Assembly (NCBI GenBank): GCA_963801475.1
Contig: CAWDEX010000003.1
Span: 62,001-126,000 of the forward strand
Length of the DNA: 64,000 nucleotides
Direction: 5' to 3'
Source: DAOMFB01 sp963801475
Lineage (GTDB): Bacteria > Acidobacteriota > Thermoanaerobaculia > UBA5066
Of this stretch, positions 23,837 through 32,359 are shown in pieces. The position numbers and the translations under genes are program-made. The notes beneath the pieces are model-generated. The model made no database searches. It saw nothing but the letters and a program-made list of their open reading frames with translations, and was not told the origin of the DNA. Position 1 is the first letter of the stretch. Each line of letters starts with the position of its first letter.

Positions 23837-25255
23837 TCAGGAGAGGGCCGGTTCGGGAAAGAGAAGCTGGCCGAGGGCTTTCTCGAGCGGGAGGGCGAAG
23901 ACGTTCCGTTCGCATCGCCACCGCGCCACGCGCTGGAGGGGGCGCTTCCACGCCGTCGGCTCCGCGTAGCCGAGGCGCTGGTAGTACTTGTACCGCTCCA
24001 CCAGGCGGTTCCGCTCGGGCGTCACCCAGGGGCTGTCGGCGTCGTAGAAGTCGAACCGGGCCCACTCGTCCAGCGTCTGCGGCGGACGGTAGCCGGCCCG
24101 CACGGCCTCCTCGGTCAGGGGCGTCCCGGGATACGGCTTGAAGTAGAAGATCGGCGTCTCGAAGAGGGGACTCATCGCCCGGAGCCGCCGGGCCGCGTCG
24201 AGGCTCATCCGGATGCTCTCGTCGCTCTCGCCGGGAAAGCAGACGATGAACGGAAACTGGACCCTCACGCCGTGGCGAAGACACTTCTCGGCGGAGAGGA
24301 AGACCTGCTCGAGGCGGATGTCCTTCCGGATCCGGTCCAGCATCTCCTGCGAGCCGCTCTCCACGCCGAGGAGGACGCGGCGGAGGCCCGAGCGCCGGAC
24401 CTTGGACATCACCTCGTCCGTGAGGCGAACGCCCTGGTCCGCGCGCAACGTGGCCGCCCAGGAGATCGGAAGCTCCCGGCGGAGGATCTCCTCGGCGATC
24501 GCGTCGACGCGCGAAAGGGAGGTGAAGAAAGTCTCGTCCTGGAAGTTGACGTCGTCGAATCGATGGGTTCGGTGGAGCCGTTCCAGCTCCTCGCCGAGGC
24601 GGCCGGGAGCAAGGCCGGTCCACTGGCGCCCGTAGACGTACGGGTCGGCACAGAAGGCGCAGCGGAAGCGGCACCCCTGCGAGGCGATGTAGTCGATCTG
24701 CCGCTTGCCCTTCTTCTCGAAGTACCGTTCGACGGGGAGGAGGCCGTAGTCGTGCGGGGCGAAGCCTTGGACCGCCGCGAACGTCCGTGCCGGGTTCCGA
24801 ACCGCCGTTCCGTCCGTGTCGCGGCAGGCGCACCCGGCGCAGCCGACGAGCGAAGTCCCGGCCGCGAGCCGCTCCAGGATCTCGACGAACGTCTCCTCGC
24901 CCTGTCCCTGGACGGTCGCGTCGACGGAGGGCTCCTCGAGGCATTCCGTCCCGAAGAGCGAAGGGTGCCAGCCGCCCCAGACGACGGGGAGATCCGGGAA
25001 TCGCGCCTTCGCCGCCCGTGAGACGGCCAGCGCGTCGCGGATCGGCGCCCCCGTCAGGACCGAGACGCCGAGAGCGAGTGCGCCGGGGAGCTGCGCGAGA
25101 AGCGCGGCGACCGGGTCGTCCTCGAGCCGCCCGTCGACGATCACGACCTCGTACCGGTCCTTCGGCAGGTGCGAGCCGACGGCAAGCGGCCCGAGCGGCA
25201 TCGTCCAGAAGACGGCGCGGGGGTTGTAGAGGACGACCTTCCGCCGCGCGCTCAT
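23837..25255 (-). CDS. B12-binding-domain radical SAM protein
   Basis: 472 residues. The N-terminal half has the Rossmann-like B12-binding pattern (VVLYNPRAVFWTMPLGPLAVG, VVIVDGR, PVVWGGWHPSLFG, VDATVQGQGEETF). The radical SAM core follows with CxxxCxxC C195/C199/C202 (SQGCRFRCAFC), then VLLGVESGSQEML. The C-terminal tail is about 100 residues. Members of this class carry out radical methylations and other B12-dependent chemistry. Last gene of the minus-strand operon; its ATG overlaps the upstream TGA as ATGA. A typical DxHxxG His motif is not evident. Confidence 0.87.
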   Translation of the reverse strand: MSARRKVVLYNPRAVFWTMPLGPLAVGSHLPKDRYEVVIVDGRLEDDPVAALLAQLPGALALGVSVLTGAPIRDALAVSRAAKARFPDLPVVWGGWHPSLFGTECLEEPSVDATVQGQGEETFVEILERLAAGTSLVGCAGCACRDTDGTAVRNPARTFAAVQGFAPHDYGLLPVERYFEKKGKRQIDYIASQGCRFRCAFCADPYVYGRQWTGLAPGRLGEELERLHRTHRFDDVNFQDETFFTSLSRVDAIAEEILRRELPISWAATLRADQGVRLTDEVMSKVRRSGLRRVLLGVESGSQEMLDRIRKDIRLEQVFLSAEKCLRHGVRVQFPFIVCFPGESDESIRMSLDAARRLRAMSPLFETPIFYFKPYPGTPLTEEAVRAGYRPPQTLDEWARFDFYDADSPWVTPERNRLVERYKYYQRLGYAEPTAWKRPLQRVARWRCERNVFALPLEKALGQLLFPEPALS

Positions 25256-26331
25256 CGCGGGGCCTCCGTTCCGGCGGGGACGGCTTCCCTCAGGTTCAGC
25301 CGGCAGATGCAGCGAACGCAGACCGGATTTGTGGCGACATCGAGCGCCTCGCGGAAGGTGCGGGCGGCCGGAGCGTTCACGAGCGTCCCGAGAGACTCTC
25401 CTTCCCCGAGCGTTCCGTACGACCGGTGGAAGAAGCAGGGCCTCACGGAGCCGTCGACCCCGACGACCGCGGAGACCCAGGGCGCATTGCATCGCGACGG
25501 GGGAGGCGGTGCCGCACCGGCGATCGTCGCGAAGTGCCCGAGGATCCGCTCCCGGAGCTTCGCCGGGCTCTCTTCGATGAAGCCGGACTCGAAGTCGGCG
25601 GCATGCCGTCCGGCGAGGTCCTCGAGGACGCGCTCGAGCTCGGGAAGCTCCTCGGGAGACAGGGCGAGAGCGGACGCGGGCGTCTCGCCTCGCCCGCCGG
25701 GGCGGTTGAAAGCCTCGCTCGAGACGTCGACGGCGAGAAAGCTGATGTGCCGAAACGCCAGGATCTTCGCCGCGTCTACCGTGGCCGGAAGGTGCCGGAA
25801 GTTCCCCTTCTGGACCGTGCAGCGCCCGCCGACGGGAAGCGAAGGCCGCGCGGCCGAGAGCGCGGTCACGCCGGCCGCGATCCGGTCGAAGGCGCCGGGG
25901 GTGCCTCGCAGCGCGTCGTGCACTTCGCGCGGCCCGTCGAGGCTGACGATCACCTCGTCGACCAGGGGCGCGAGGAGATGCGCCTTCCGGGGCAGGAGGG
26001 TTCCCGAGGTCAGGACCGTGACCGCGACGCCCGCTTCCTTCAGGACCCGGCAGAGCCCGCCGAGATCCGGGTGCATCAGGGGCTCGCCCCCGGTCAGAAC
26101 GACGTTCGATACGCCGAGGCGCCGCCACTCCGGAAGCCATCCGGCGACGTCGGCAACCCGGATTTCCCGCGAATCCTTCACTTTCCAGATGTCACACATG
26201 ACGCAGCGGCAGTTGCACCGGCTCTGGACCTCGAGGAGGAGGACCGGCAGCCGCGTCACCGGCTCCCGCTTCGGGAGGAGCGGCCCGGTGCCCGGCCGGC
26301 GGGCGGCGGTCCGGAGCGGCGCGGCGCTCAT
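25252..26331 (-). CDS. Radical SAM protein with SPASM/twitch-like C-terminus
   Basis: 359 residues. The radical SAM cluster motif is C39, C43, C46 (RCNCRCVMC), followed by VVLTGGEPLMHPDL and VIVSLDGPREVHDALRG. The C-terminal region has RCNAPWVSAVVGVDGSVRPC and later CVRCIC, the Cys pattern of SPASM or twitch domains that bind auxiliary Fe-S clusters. Such enzymes modify peptides or tailor small metabolites. There is no B12-binding domain, unlike its neighbours. ATGA overlaps on both sides put it inside the operon. No precursor peptide gene is visible beside it. Confidence 0.87.
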   Translation of the reverse strand: MSAAPLRTAARRPGTGPLLPKREPVTRLPVLLLEVQSRCNCRCVMCDIWKVKDSREIRVADVAGWLPEWRRLGVSNVVLTGGEPLMHPDLGGLCRVLKEAGVAVTVLTSGTLLPRKAHLLAPLVDEVIVSLDGPREVHDALRGTPGAFDRIAAGVTALSAARPSLPVGGRCTVQKGNFRHLPATVDAAKILAFRHISFLAVDVSSEAFNRPGGRGETPASALALSPEELPELERVLEDLAGRHAADFESGFIEESPAKLRERILGHFATIAGAAPPPPSRCNAPWVSAVVGVDGSVRPCFFHRSYGTLGEGESLGTLVNAPAARTFREALDVATNPVCVRCICRLNLREAVPAGTEAPR

Positions 26332-27110
26332 GCCGCCCTCTCGAAGCGGAGAAGGACGTGATCGGCGAGATGCGGAAGGGGCCAGGCTCCCTCCAGCCGG
26401 CGCTCGGCGCGGTCGAGGGCGTCGAGGAGCCCGGGGTGACGGTCCGCCCACCGTCCCGCGTACGTGGGCGGAAGGAGTGCGCCGATCGCGCGCGCCTCGC
26501 GAAAATTGAAGCCGGGAGCGAAGGAGCGTCGAACGAGGCCGAGGCCCGGATAGACGACGGTCAGGCCGCGCCAGGCGACGCCGCGCCGCGAATACCGGCG
26601 AAAGGCCTTTCGCGCCTCGCCGTGGAGGAAGGACCATGCCCACTCCCAGGGCACCGCCCGTCCCATGAGGACGAGGACGAGAGGCGCGCCCGGGCGGAGT
26701 ATCGAGGCGAGAGCGCGCGCCGGAGCGCTGAGGTCCGCCACGCAGTTCAGGGCGCCGAAATTCGAATACGCGCCGTCGAACGGGCCGTCCCGGAGGCCAC
26801 CGAGCGCCTCGATCGGGCGCGTCTCGACGCGGACGCGGCCAGCCAGCCCCTCTCGGGCGACCTTGGCGAGAGCCGCGTCGGCCATGGGGGGAGAGGCGTC
26901 GAGCGCGTGCACCGAGACGCCGCGCGCCGCGAGATGGACCGCGTCCTCGCCCGTTCCGCAGCCGAGGTCGAGGACACGGGAGCCTCCAGGGAACGCGGCG
27001 TCGAGGTGCCGCCAGACGGCGCGCCGGAGGCGCTGGCCGAGCGGCGTCGCGGTGAACTCGGCGTCGTAGTTCGCGGCGAGGGCGTCGAAGGGGGAAGCGG
27101 CCGCGGTCAT
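26328..27110 (-). CDS. Class I SAM-dependent methyltransferase
   Basis: 260 residues. FDALAANYDAEFTATPLG is the usual opening of type-11/25 methyltransferases. Motif I is VLDLGCGTGEDAVHLA, followed by VHALDASPPM, YSNFGALNCV and LRPGAPLVLVLMG. The later part, about residues 160-260, is specific and likely shapes the acceptor site. ATG chosen at 27110, overlapping the upstream stop (ATGA). Operon position between two radical SAM genes suggests methyl transfer on the same product (inference). Confidence 0.86.
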   Translation of the reverse strand: MTAAASPFDALAANYDAEFTATPLGQRLRRAVWRHLDAAFPGGSRVLDLGCGTGEDAVHLAARGVSVHALDASPPMADAALAKVAREGLAGRVRVETRPIEALGGLRDGPFDGAYSNFGALNCVADLSAPARALASILRPGAPLVLVLMGRAVPWEWAWSFLHGEARKAFRRYSRRGVAWRGLTVVYPGLGLVRRSFAPGFNFREARAIGALLPPTYAGRWADRHPGLLDALDRAERRLEGAWPLPHLADHVLLRFERAA

Positions 27111-28501
27111 GCCTCGACCTCGCCCGCGGCCGCGAGGAGACCGTCCCGCGCCGTCCGGGCCTCGGCCCGCTTCGCGGCCGCGGCCGCCGGATCGGAGGCG
27201 TCGAGACGGTGCGCCTCGACCTCGCTCCTGAGCCACCGGTCGGCCTGACGGTAGTAGGCGCGGCTGTGCCGCCCGGCGATCCGGTGGTCGCGGTCCGTCG
27301 CGTCCTCCCAGGCCTTATCGAGAACGACGCGTCCGGCCACCTTCCCGAAGTAGCCGGTGTTCCGGATGGGATAGGAGACCGTCGTGAAGAAGACGTCGGG
27401 CCCCGCCTGCTTGACGTGCTCGATCGTCGCCTCGATGTCCTCCACCGTCTCGCCGTCGTACCCCCACATCAGGAACATCCCGACCCCGATGCCGTGTCGC
27501 TGCGCGGCCCGGGTGGCCCACCGCACCTGCTCCACGGTCACTCCCCGTTGCATGGCGTCGAGGATCCGCTGGCTGCCGCTCTCGGAGCCGATCCAGATCC
27601 GCGAGCACCCCATCGCCGCGAGGGTCTCGAGAACCTCTTCCTTCATCATCCGGTCGGCCCGCGAGATCGTCTCGAACGGGATCCGGAGTCCGCGGGACTT
27701 CAGCTCCCGCGCGTAGGCGAAGAGCCAGCCGTGCTGCAGCGTGAAGACGTCGTCGGCGTACCAGAGCTGGTCGGGGCGGTACCGGTCGCGGATCCGCTCG
27801 ACCTCGGCGGCCACGTTCGCCGGCGAGCGGCGGCGGTGCGTGAACCCGAAGACGGCGTGCGAGCACCAGTCGCACTTGTACGGACAGCCCCGGGCGGTGA
27901 TCAGGTTGACGCTTCCCGCGCCGTGGTGCCTCCTCCAGACGTCGACGTACGCCGCGGTGTCGATCGCCTCGCGGTCCGGATCGGGGAGGAGGTCGAGGTC
28001 GGGGATCTGCGCCCGCTCGCCGTTCGTCACGACGCGCCCGTCCCCGTCGCGAAAGACGGTCCCCGCGACGCCGTGAAGGCGGTGCGGCCCGCGGGCGGCG
28101 AGGGCGGGCAGGAGGTCCGCCATCGTCTCCTCCCCCTCGCCGAGGACGACGACGTCCGCGCCCCGTTCCAGGTACTCCGCGGGATAGTTCGCGCTCTCCG
28201 GGCCGCCGAGGACGACCGTGAAGCCGAGCGACTTCGCCCGGGCCGCGATCTCGACGACCGGCCGCCGCGTCATGAGGTTCGTGTAGAGGCCGAGGACCTT
28301 CGTCCCCGGCCACGCCTCCAATGCGGCGTCAAGCTCGTCCCTCGTCCGGAAGGTCGTGTCGAAGACCTCGACGGCGACGCCGCGGCTCTTCAGGAAGGCC
28401 GACACGTAGAGAAGACCGAGAGGCGGATACGGCTTCATGATCTGCCGCTCCTTCTCGTCCTCGGCGAGGAAGTAGCCGTGCGAGAGGAGAAGGTCGCTCA
28501 C
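27107..28501 (-). CDS. B12-binding-domain radical SAM protein
   Basis: 464 residues. Starts LLLSHGYFLAEDEKERQIMKPYPPLGLLYVSAFLKS, the N-terminal substrate/B12-domain entry. The B12-binding fold segments include VVLGGPESANYPAEYL and ADVVVLGEGEETM. The radical SAM cysteines are C206, C210 and C213 (RGCPYKCDWC). IWIGSESGSQRILDAM and GMFLMWGYDGETVEDI follow. It is closely similar in layout to the gene at 29885, so the two look like paralogues. GTG start overlaps the upstream TGA (GTGA). Confidence 0.88.
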   Translation of the reverse strand: MSDLLLSHGYFLAEDEKERQIMKPYPPLGLLYVSAFLKSRGVAVEVFDTTFRTRDELDAALEAWPGTKVLGLYTNLMTRRPVVEIAARAKSLGFTVVLGGPESANYPAEYLERGADVVVLGEGEETMADLLPALAARGPHRLHGVAGTVFRDGDGRVVTNGERAQIPDLDLLPDPDREAIDTAAYVDVWRRHHGAGSVNLITARGCPYKCDWCSHAVFGFTHRRRSPANVAAEVERIRDRYRPDQLWYADDVFTLQHGWLFAYARELKSRGLRIPFETISRADRMMKEEVLETLAAMGCSRIWIGSESGSQRILDAMQRGVTVEQVRWATRAAQRHGIGVGMFLMWGYDGETVEDIEATIEHVKQAGPDVFFTTVSYPIRNTGYFGKVAGRVVLDKAWEDATDRDHRIAGRHSRAYYRQADRWLRSEVEAHRLDASDPAAAAAKRAEARTARDGLLAAAGEVEA

Positions 28502-29874
28502 GCGTCCTCGCGGAACGCGGGCCGGAGGTGCCCGTATTCCTGCGAGTTGGCCGGCGTGAGGCCTCCGGACGCCGCGGCGAAGGCCGCCACCCGGGCCCTC
28601 AGCTCGGGCTTGAGCCACGGCACACGCGGGTCCTCGTGCGTCATCCACCCCATCCACTCGGGCTCGATCCACTCTTCGAGCGAACCGGGCGTACCGTCGA
28701 TCGGATCGACGTTCCCGTACGTCCCGCGCCTCTGCGGCGTCGGCGTGTAGTAATAGGTGATCAGCTTCATCGTCGGGTTCACAGCCTTGAGACGCCGGAT
28801 GAAGGCGAGTGTCTTTTCGGCCTCGGCCTCGGGGTCGTCGGGATCGCCGAACATGAAGGAGAACTCCGGAACGATGCCGTGCTCCCGGGCCCTCGCCGCA
28901 AACGCAAGGGTCTGCTCCGTCGTCAGGTTCTTCGACATCCTCGCGAGGGTCGCGTCCGATCCCGACTCGGCGCCGAGGTAGACCATGGTGCAGCCGGAGC
29001 GGCGGATCTTCTCCCATGTCCGGTCGGAGAAGCGGAGCATGACGTCGATCCGGGCCTCGCACCACCAGCGAAGCTCCAGCGGAGTCATCCGTTCGGCGAT
29101 CTCGCCGGCGTGCGCCTCGGACTGGAAGAAGTTGTTGTCGTAGAAGTGGAGACCGTCCATCCCGTGCCCCCGGACGAGGCCGGAGAGGTTCTCGACGGTC
29201 CGGGCGGGGTTCTCGAATTTCTCCCGGCTTCCGTAGACGGAGATCACGCCGCAGAAGTTGCACGTGTAAGGGCAGCCGATCGAGGCCTGGTAGACGCCGC
29301 TCCGCCGGCCGAGAAAGGTCGGTTCGAGATAGTCATCCACGTCGATTCGCCCGTACGGAGGCGGCGGCAGCTCGTCGGGACCGACCCACGGCCGTTCGGC
29401 GTTCAGCCGGACGGACCCGGCCTCCTTCCAGCCGAGACCGGCGACCGACGAGGGTTCGCGACGGCCTTCGAGAACTTCGAGAAGCTCGAGGAACGTCCGC
29501 TCACCCTGGCCGCGCACGATCCAGTCGACGTACGGTGCGGCCAGGACCGTCCCCGGATAGAGGGAAGGAAAGTACCCGCCCCAGACGACGGGAACCCGTG
29601 GAAACCTCTTCTTCAGCCTCTTCGTCAGCGGGACGGCGGCGGCGAGCTGCGGGCCGGGCATGACCGTGAACGCCAGCAGGCGAACGCGGTCGCCTGCCGC
29701 TTCGGCCGCTTCGGCCCGCTGGACGACGGCGTTGAAGACGTCCGGGTCCGGCCGGTTTCCGTCCACGATGTCCCACGTTTCACCCTCGGGAAGCGCGGCC
29801 CCGAGCGCCATGACGGAGAGAGGGAACCGCCGATGGAGGGGCCTCGTCGCCCGGGGGTTGATCAGGAGGATCAT
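28498..29874 (-). CDS. B12-binding-domain radical SAM protein
   Basis: 458 residues. MILLINPRATRPLHRRFPLSVMALGAAL, VPVVWGGYFPSLYPG and VDWIVRGQGERTF form the B12-binding Rossmann region. The radical SAM motif is C201, C205, C208 (SIGCPYTCNFC), followed by YLGAESGSDATLARM and EFSFMFGDPDDPEAEAEKT. The C-terminus holds LITYYYTPTPQRRGTYG. It lies ten bases downstream of the radical SAM gene at 29885 and overlaps the next gene by four. Product not predictable. Confidence 0.87.
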   Translation of the reverse strand: MILLINPRATRPLHRRFPLSVMALGAALPEGETWDIVDGNRPDPDVFNAVVQRAEAAEAAGDRVRLLAFTVMPGPQLAAAVPLTKRLKKRFPRVPVVWGGYFPSLYPGTVLAAPYVDWIVRGQGERTFLELLEVLEGRREPSSVAGLGWKEAGSVRLNAERPWVGPDELPPPPYGRIDVDDYLEPTFLGRRSGVYQASIGCPYTCNFCGVISVYGSREKFENPARTVENLSGLVRGHGMDGLHFYDNNFFQSEAHAGEIAERMTPLELRWWCEARIDVMLRFSDRTWEKIRRSGCTMVYLGAESGSDATLARMSKNLTTEQTLAFAARAREHGIVPEFSFMFGDPDDPEAEAEKTLAFIRRLKAVNPTMKLITYYYTPTPQRRGTYGNVDPIDGTPGSLEEWIEPEWMGWMTHEDPRVPWLKPELRARVAAFAAASGGLTPANSQEYGHLRPAFREDA

Positions 29875-29884
29875 GGCGCGGGCG

Positions 29885-31360
29885 CTATGACGCGTCCCGG
29901 GCGCCGGCCGCCGCGGCGCGCGGAAGACCGGCGGAGGGGAGGATCTTCCGCTCGGAGCGGAAGTCCGCCTCGCGCCAGGCGAGGTCCTTCCAGGCGTCGT
30001 CGATCGCCGCCGGCTCCATGGGCCCTTCCCGTCCCGTGAGGACGAGCGCCTCGGCGTGCAGGAGGTCGCGCACGGTCCGGTAGAACGGGCTCGTGTAGGT
30101 CCCCTCGAAAAGCATCGCCAGCTCGTCCGTGTCGCTCCAGTTCTTCTGGTTCCGCATCTGATCCCGGACGCGGTCGTAGAACACGGTGCCCGGGAGAGGG
30201 TAAGAGACGGAGACGCCGATGTCGTGCGGCCGCTCCTCGCGGAGGAGCTGGCGCGTCGAGAGAATCTCCCCCCACGTCTCGCCCGTGTAGCCGAGCTGGA
30301 GGAACCACGACGGGAGGATCCCGTGGCGTTTGAGGAGCCGGGTGGCCGACCGGGTCTGCTCCACGCGCGCCCCCTTGTCCATCGCGTCGAGGACCTTCTG
30401 CGAGCCCGACTCGACCCCCATCCAGACCTCCTCGCACCCGGCGTGGGAGAGGGCGGCGACGGCCGAGGGGGTCATCAGGTCGATGCGCGACTGCATCGTG
30501 AAGGGGATCCGGGCGTCCCGGCGGTCCACCTCCTCGGCGAACGACTCGATCCAGCGCGGCGTCAGGCCGAAGATGTCGTCGGCGAACCAGAGGTGGTCGG
30601 GGCGGACACGGGTCTTGAGCGCGGCCATCTCGTCGGCGACGGCCTGAGGGCTCCGCTGCGCGTACCGCGTGCCGTAGAGGGGCTTCGCGCACCAGTTGCA
30701 GCGGTAGGGGCAGCCGCGGGTCGTCACGGCGTTCCATGAGAAGCGCCCGTGCGCCCGCAGCCACGTGGCCCGGTAGCGCGCGGCGTCGACGAGGTCCCAC
30801 GCGGGAAGGGGGAGGGCGTCGAGGTCCTCGAGGAACGGGCGGGGCGGTGTCCGGTGGACGAGGCCCCCCTCCGCGGGCAGGGCGAGCCCTGCGATCCCGG
30901 TGAGGCACGGCACGGGAGCGGCCCACGCGGCGACGAGCTCGGGGGCCGTCCGCTCGGTCTCGCCGAGCATCACGGCGTCGGCTCCGGCCGCGAGGTAGAG
31001 CTCCGGGCGGTCGGCCGCGTCGGGGCTGTTCACGGCCACCGGAAGGCCCCGCTCCTTCGCCGCGCGAATCATCGCGAGGGTTCCCTCCCGCATCCGGGTC
31101 GTGCACATCTTCGTCAGGAAGTTGAAACCGTCCTCGATGAGGAGAACGGCGGCGAAGCGCTCGCCCGCGAGGCGCGGCACGAACTCCTCCTCGCCGGGGG
31201 AGAGCATGGCGTCGAAGAGGGCCACCTCGTACCCGCGAGACCGGAGGACCGCCGCGGTCAGAAGCGTGGCGAGAGGCGGGTAGGGACGCATCTTTCTCGT
31301 CTGCTTCGCGTCGTGCGCCAGGAAGAAGGAATGGGCGAGGAGGAGGCGCCGGCCGGCCAT
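29885..31360 (-). CDS. B12-binding-domain radical SAM protein
   Basis: 491 residues. RRLLLAHSFFLAHDAKQ parallels the N-terminus of the 27107-28501 protein, which supports the ATG at 31360 rather than a GTG 18 bases earlier. B12-region features include GADAVMLGETERTAPEL. Radical SAM cysteines are C217, C221, C224 (TRGCPYRCNWC). VWMGVESGSQKVLDAM and LQLGYTGETWGEIL follow. There is no SD: the ATG is seven bases after the upstream HPr-kinase-like stop, and a TATAGT overlapping that stop lies six bases before the ATG. Confidence 0.87.
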   Translation of the reverse strand: MAGRRLLLAHSFFLAHDAKQTRKMRPYPPLATLLTAAVLRSRGYEVALFDAMLSPGEEEFVPRLAGERFAAVLLIEDGFNFLTKMCTTRMREGTLAMIRAAKERGLPVAVNSPDAADRPELYLAAGADAVMLGETERTAPELVAAWAAPVPCLTGIAGLALPAEGGLVHRTPPRPFLEDLDALPLPAWDLVDAARYRATWLRAHGRFSWNAVTTRGCPYRCNWCAKPLYGTRYAQRSPQAVADEMAALKTRVRPDHLWFADDIFGLTPRWIESFAEEVDRRDARIPFTMQSRIDLMTPSAVAALSHAGCEEVWMGVESGSQKVLDAMDKGARVEQTRSATRLLKRHGILPSWFLQLGYTGETWGEILSTRQLLREERPHDIGVSVSYPLPGTVFYDRVRDQMRNQKNWSDTDELAMLFEGTYTSPFYRTVRDLLHAEALVLTGREGPMEPAAIDDAWKDLAWREADFRSERKILPSAGLPRAAAAGARDAS

Positions 31361-31367
31361 AATGAGA

Positions 31368-32294
31368 CTATATCTCACTTGATCGCGCGATGGTTTCGAG
31401 ACGGCGGAGGGCTCCGGCGAGGTCCCGGGCGCCGTCCAGCCGGAATCCGCCCCGGGCCCCCCAGGCGCGGGCGAGGACGTCCGGGTCCGCCCCGTCCCGC
31501 TCCTGCGGGATCTCCCCGTCCCGGAACGCCGCGGCGAACGCCTCGGCCGGGAGCGACACGAGCGCTGCCGGCGTCCGATCGCGATCTCCGAGAAGAACCG
31601 CGGCGGCGAGCCGGGCGTGGCGGGCTACGGGCGACGTCCCGGTCCAGAGGTCGACCCGCCGCTTCGCCTCGCCGCCTGTAAACGCGGGCTCCGTCCGGTC
31701 GAAGAGGCCGAGAAGCTCCGCGCCGTCGGGAAGGAGCGTCAGGTCACGGACGCCGGCGGCCAGTTCCTCCGGGTCCTCGCGGGCCACGAGGAGGCTCTCG
31801 TCGGCCAGGACGGAAAGGCCCTCGCCGGCGAGCGCCGCCGCGAGGGTCGACTTTCCGGCTCCCGGACCGCCGCGGATCACGATTGTGCCTCGTGGCCCGA
31901 CGATGGCGGCCGCGTGAAGGATCTGCCACTTCCGGCGGGAGAGGAGCGCCGTCGCCGGCGCCTCGAAAAGGTAACGCGCCGCAAGGGCCGGATCCCGCGA
32001 GAGGAGAGCGCGGGACACACGCGCCTCGACACGCGCCGCCGTCACATCGATCCGCGCGCGGAGGAGATCGCCAAGGGCCAGCTCCCAGCCGTCACGTCTC
32101 CTCTTCCAGACGAGTCCGCGCTCCGGGAGCTGGCCTGCCTCCGGGCCCTCGAGAACGGCAACGTCGAACCGGATCGCGTCCGGATCGGCCTCCCGAGCGG
32201 GCTCCCAGAGCGTCTCGGCGAGGACAAACGGCAACGGGTCGTCCGAAGTGAGGACGAGTCGGTCGCGGGGCGGAGCGAAGACTCTGACGGGCAA
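31368..32294 (-). CDS. HPr kinase-like P-loop protein (HprK C-terminal domain family)
   Basis: 308 residues. Walker A GGPGAGKST at 142-150 is preceded by LHAAAIVGPRGTIVIR, the arrangement of HPr Ser kinase-like domains. VLADESLLV follows as the beta-strand/Walker B-like region. Stand-alone proteins of this type are typical tailoring or helper genes near PF14907-type nucleotidyltransferases, lasso-peptide genes and some exopolysaccharide genes. In some lasso systems they phosphorylate a C-terminal Ser. Here a nucleotidyltransferase domain is in the fusion protein 12 kb away. TTG start directly after an in-frame TGA. First gene of the minus-strand operon. Confidence 0.72.
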   Translation of the reverse strand: MPVRVFAPPRDRLVLTSDDPLPFVLAETLWEPAREADPDAIRFDVAVLEGPEAGQLPERGLVWKRRRDGWELALGDLLRARIDVTAARVEARVSRALLSRDPALAARYLFEAPATALLSRRKWQILHAAAIVGPRGTIVIRGGPGAGKSTLAAALAGEGLSVLADESLLVAREDPEELAAGVRDLTLLPDGAELLGLFDRTEPAFTGGEAKRRVDLWTGTSPVARHARLAAAVLLGDRDRTPAALVSLPAEAFAAAFRDGEIPQERDGADPDVLARAWGARGGFRLDGARDLAGALRRLETIARSSEI

Positions 32295-32359
32295 TCAGGG
32301 AAACTCGCGCAACCTTTTCCGGGGTATCGGCGTCCATACTCTCACGGAGAGGATTGCCT

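Noticed and set aside
31361..31378. TATAGT with flanking TGAGA/TCTCA arms as a promoter-operator for the radical SAM gene at 31360
   Set aside because: The same bases are the last codons and stop of the HPr-kinase-like gene (AGT GAG ATA TAG), and the two genes are clearly in one operon. Kept only as a comment.
17172..32294. Precursor peptide, cobalamin riboswitch or PqqD-like gene inside the radical SAM cluster
   Set aside because: All gaps are under 75 bases, and I saw no conserved B12-box-like leader or small Cys/Gly-rich ORF outside the annotated genes.
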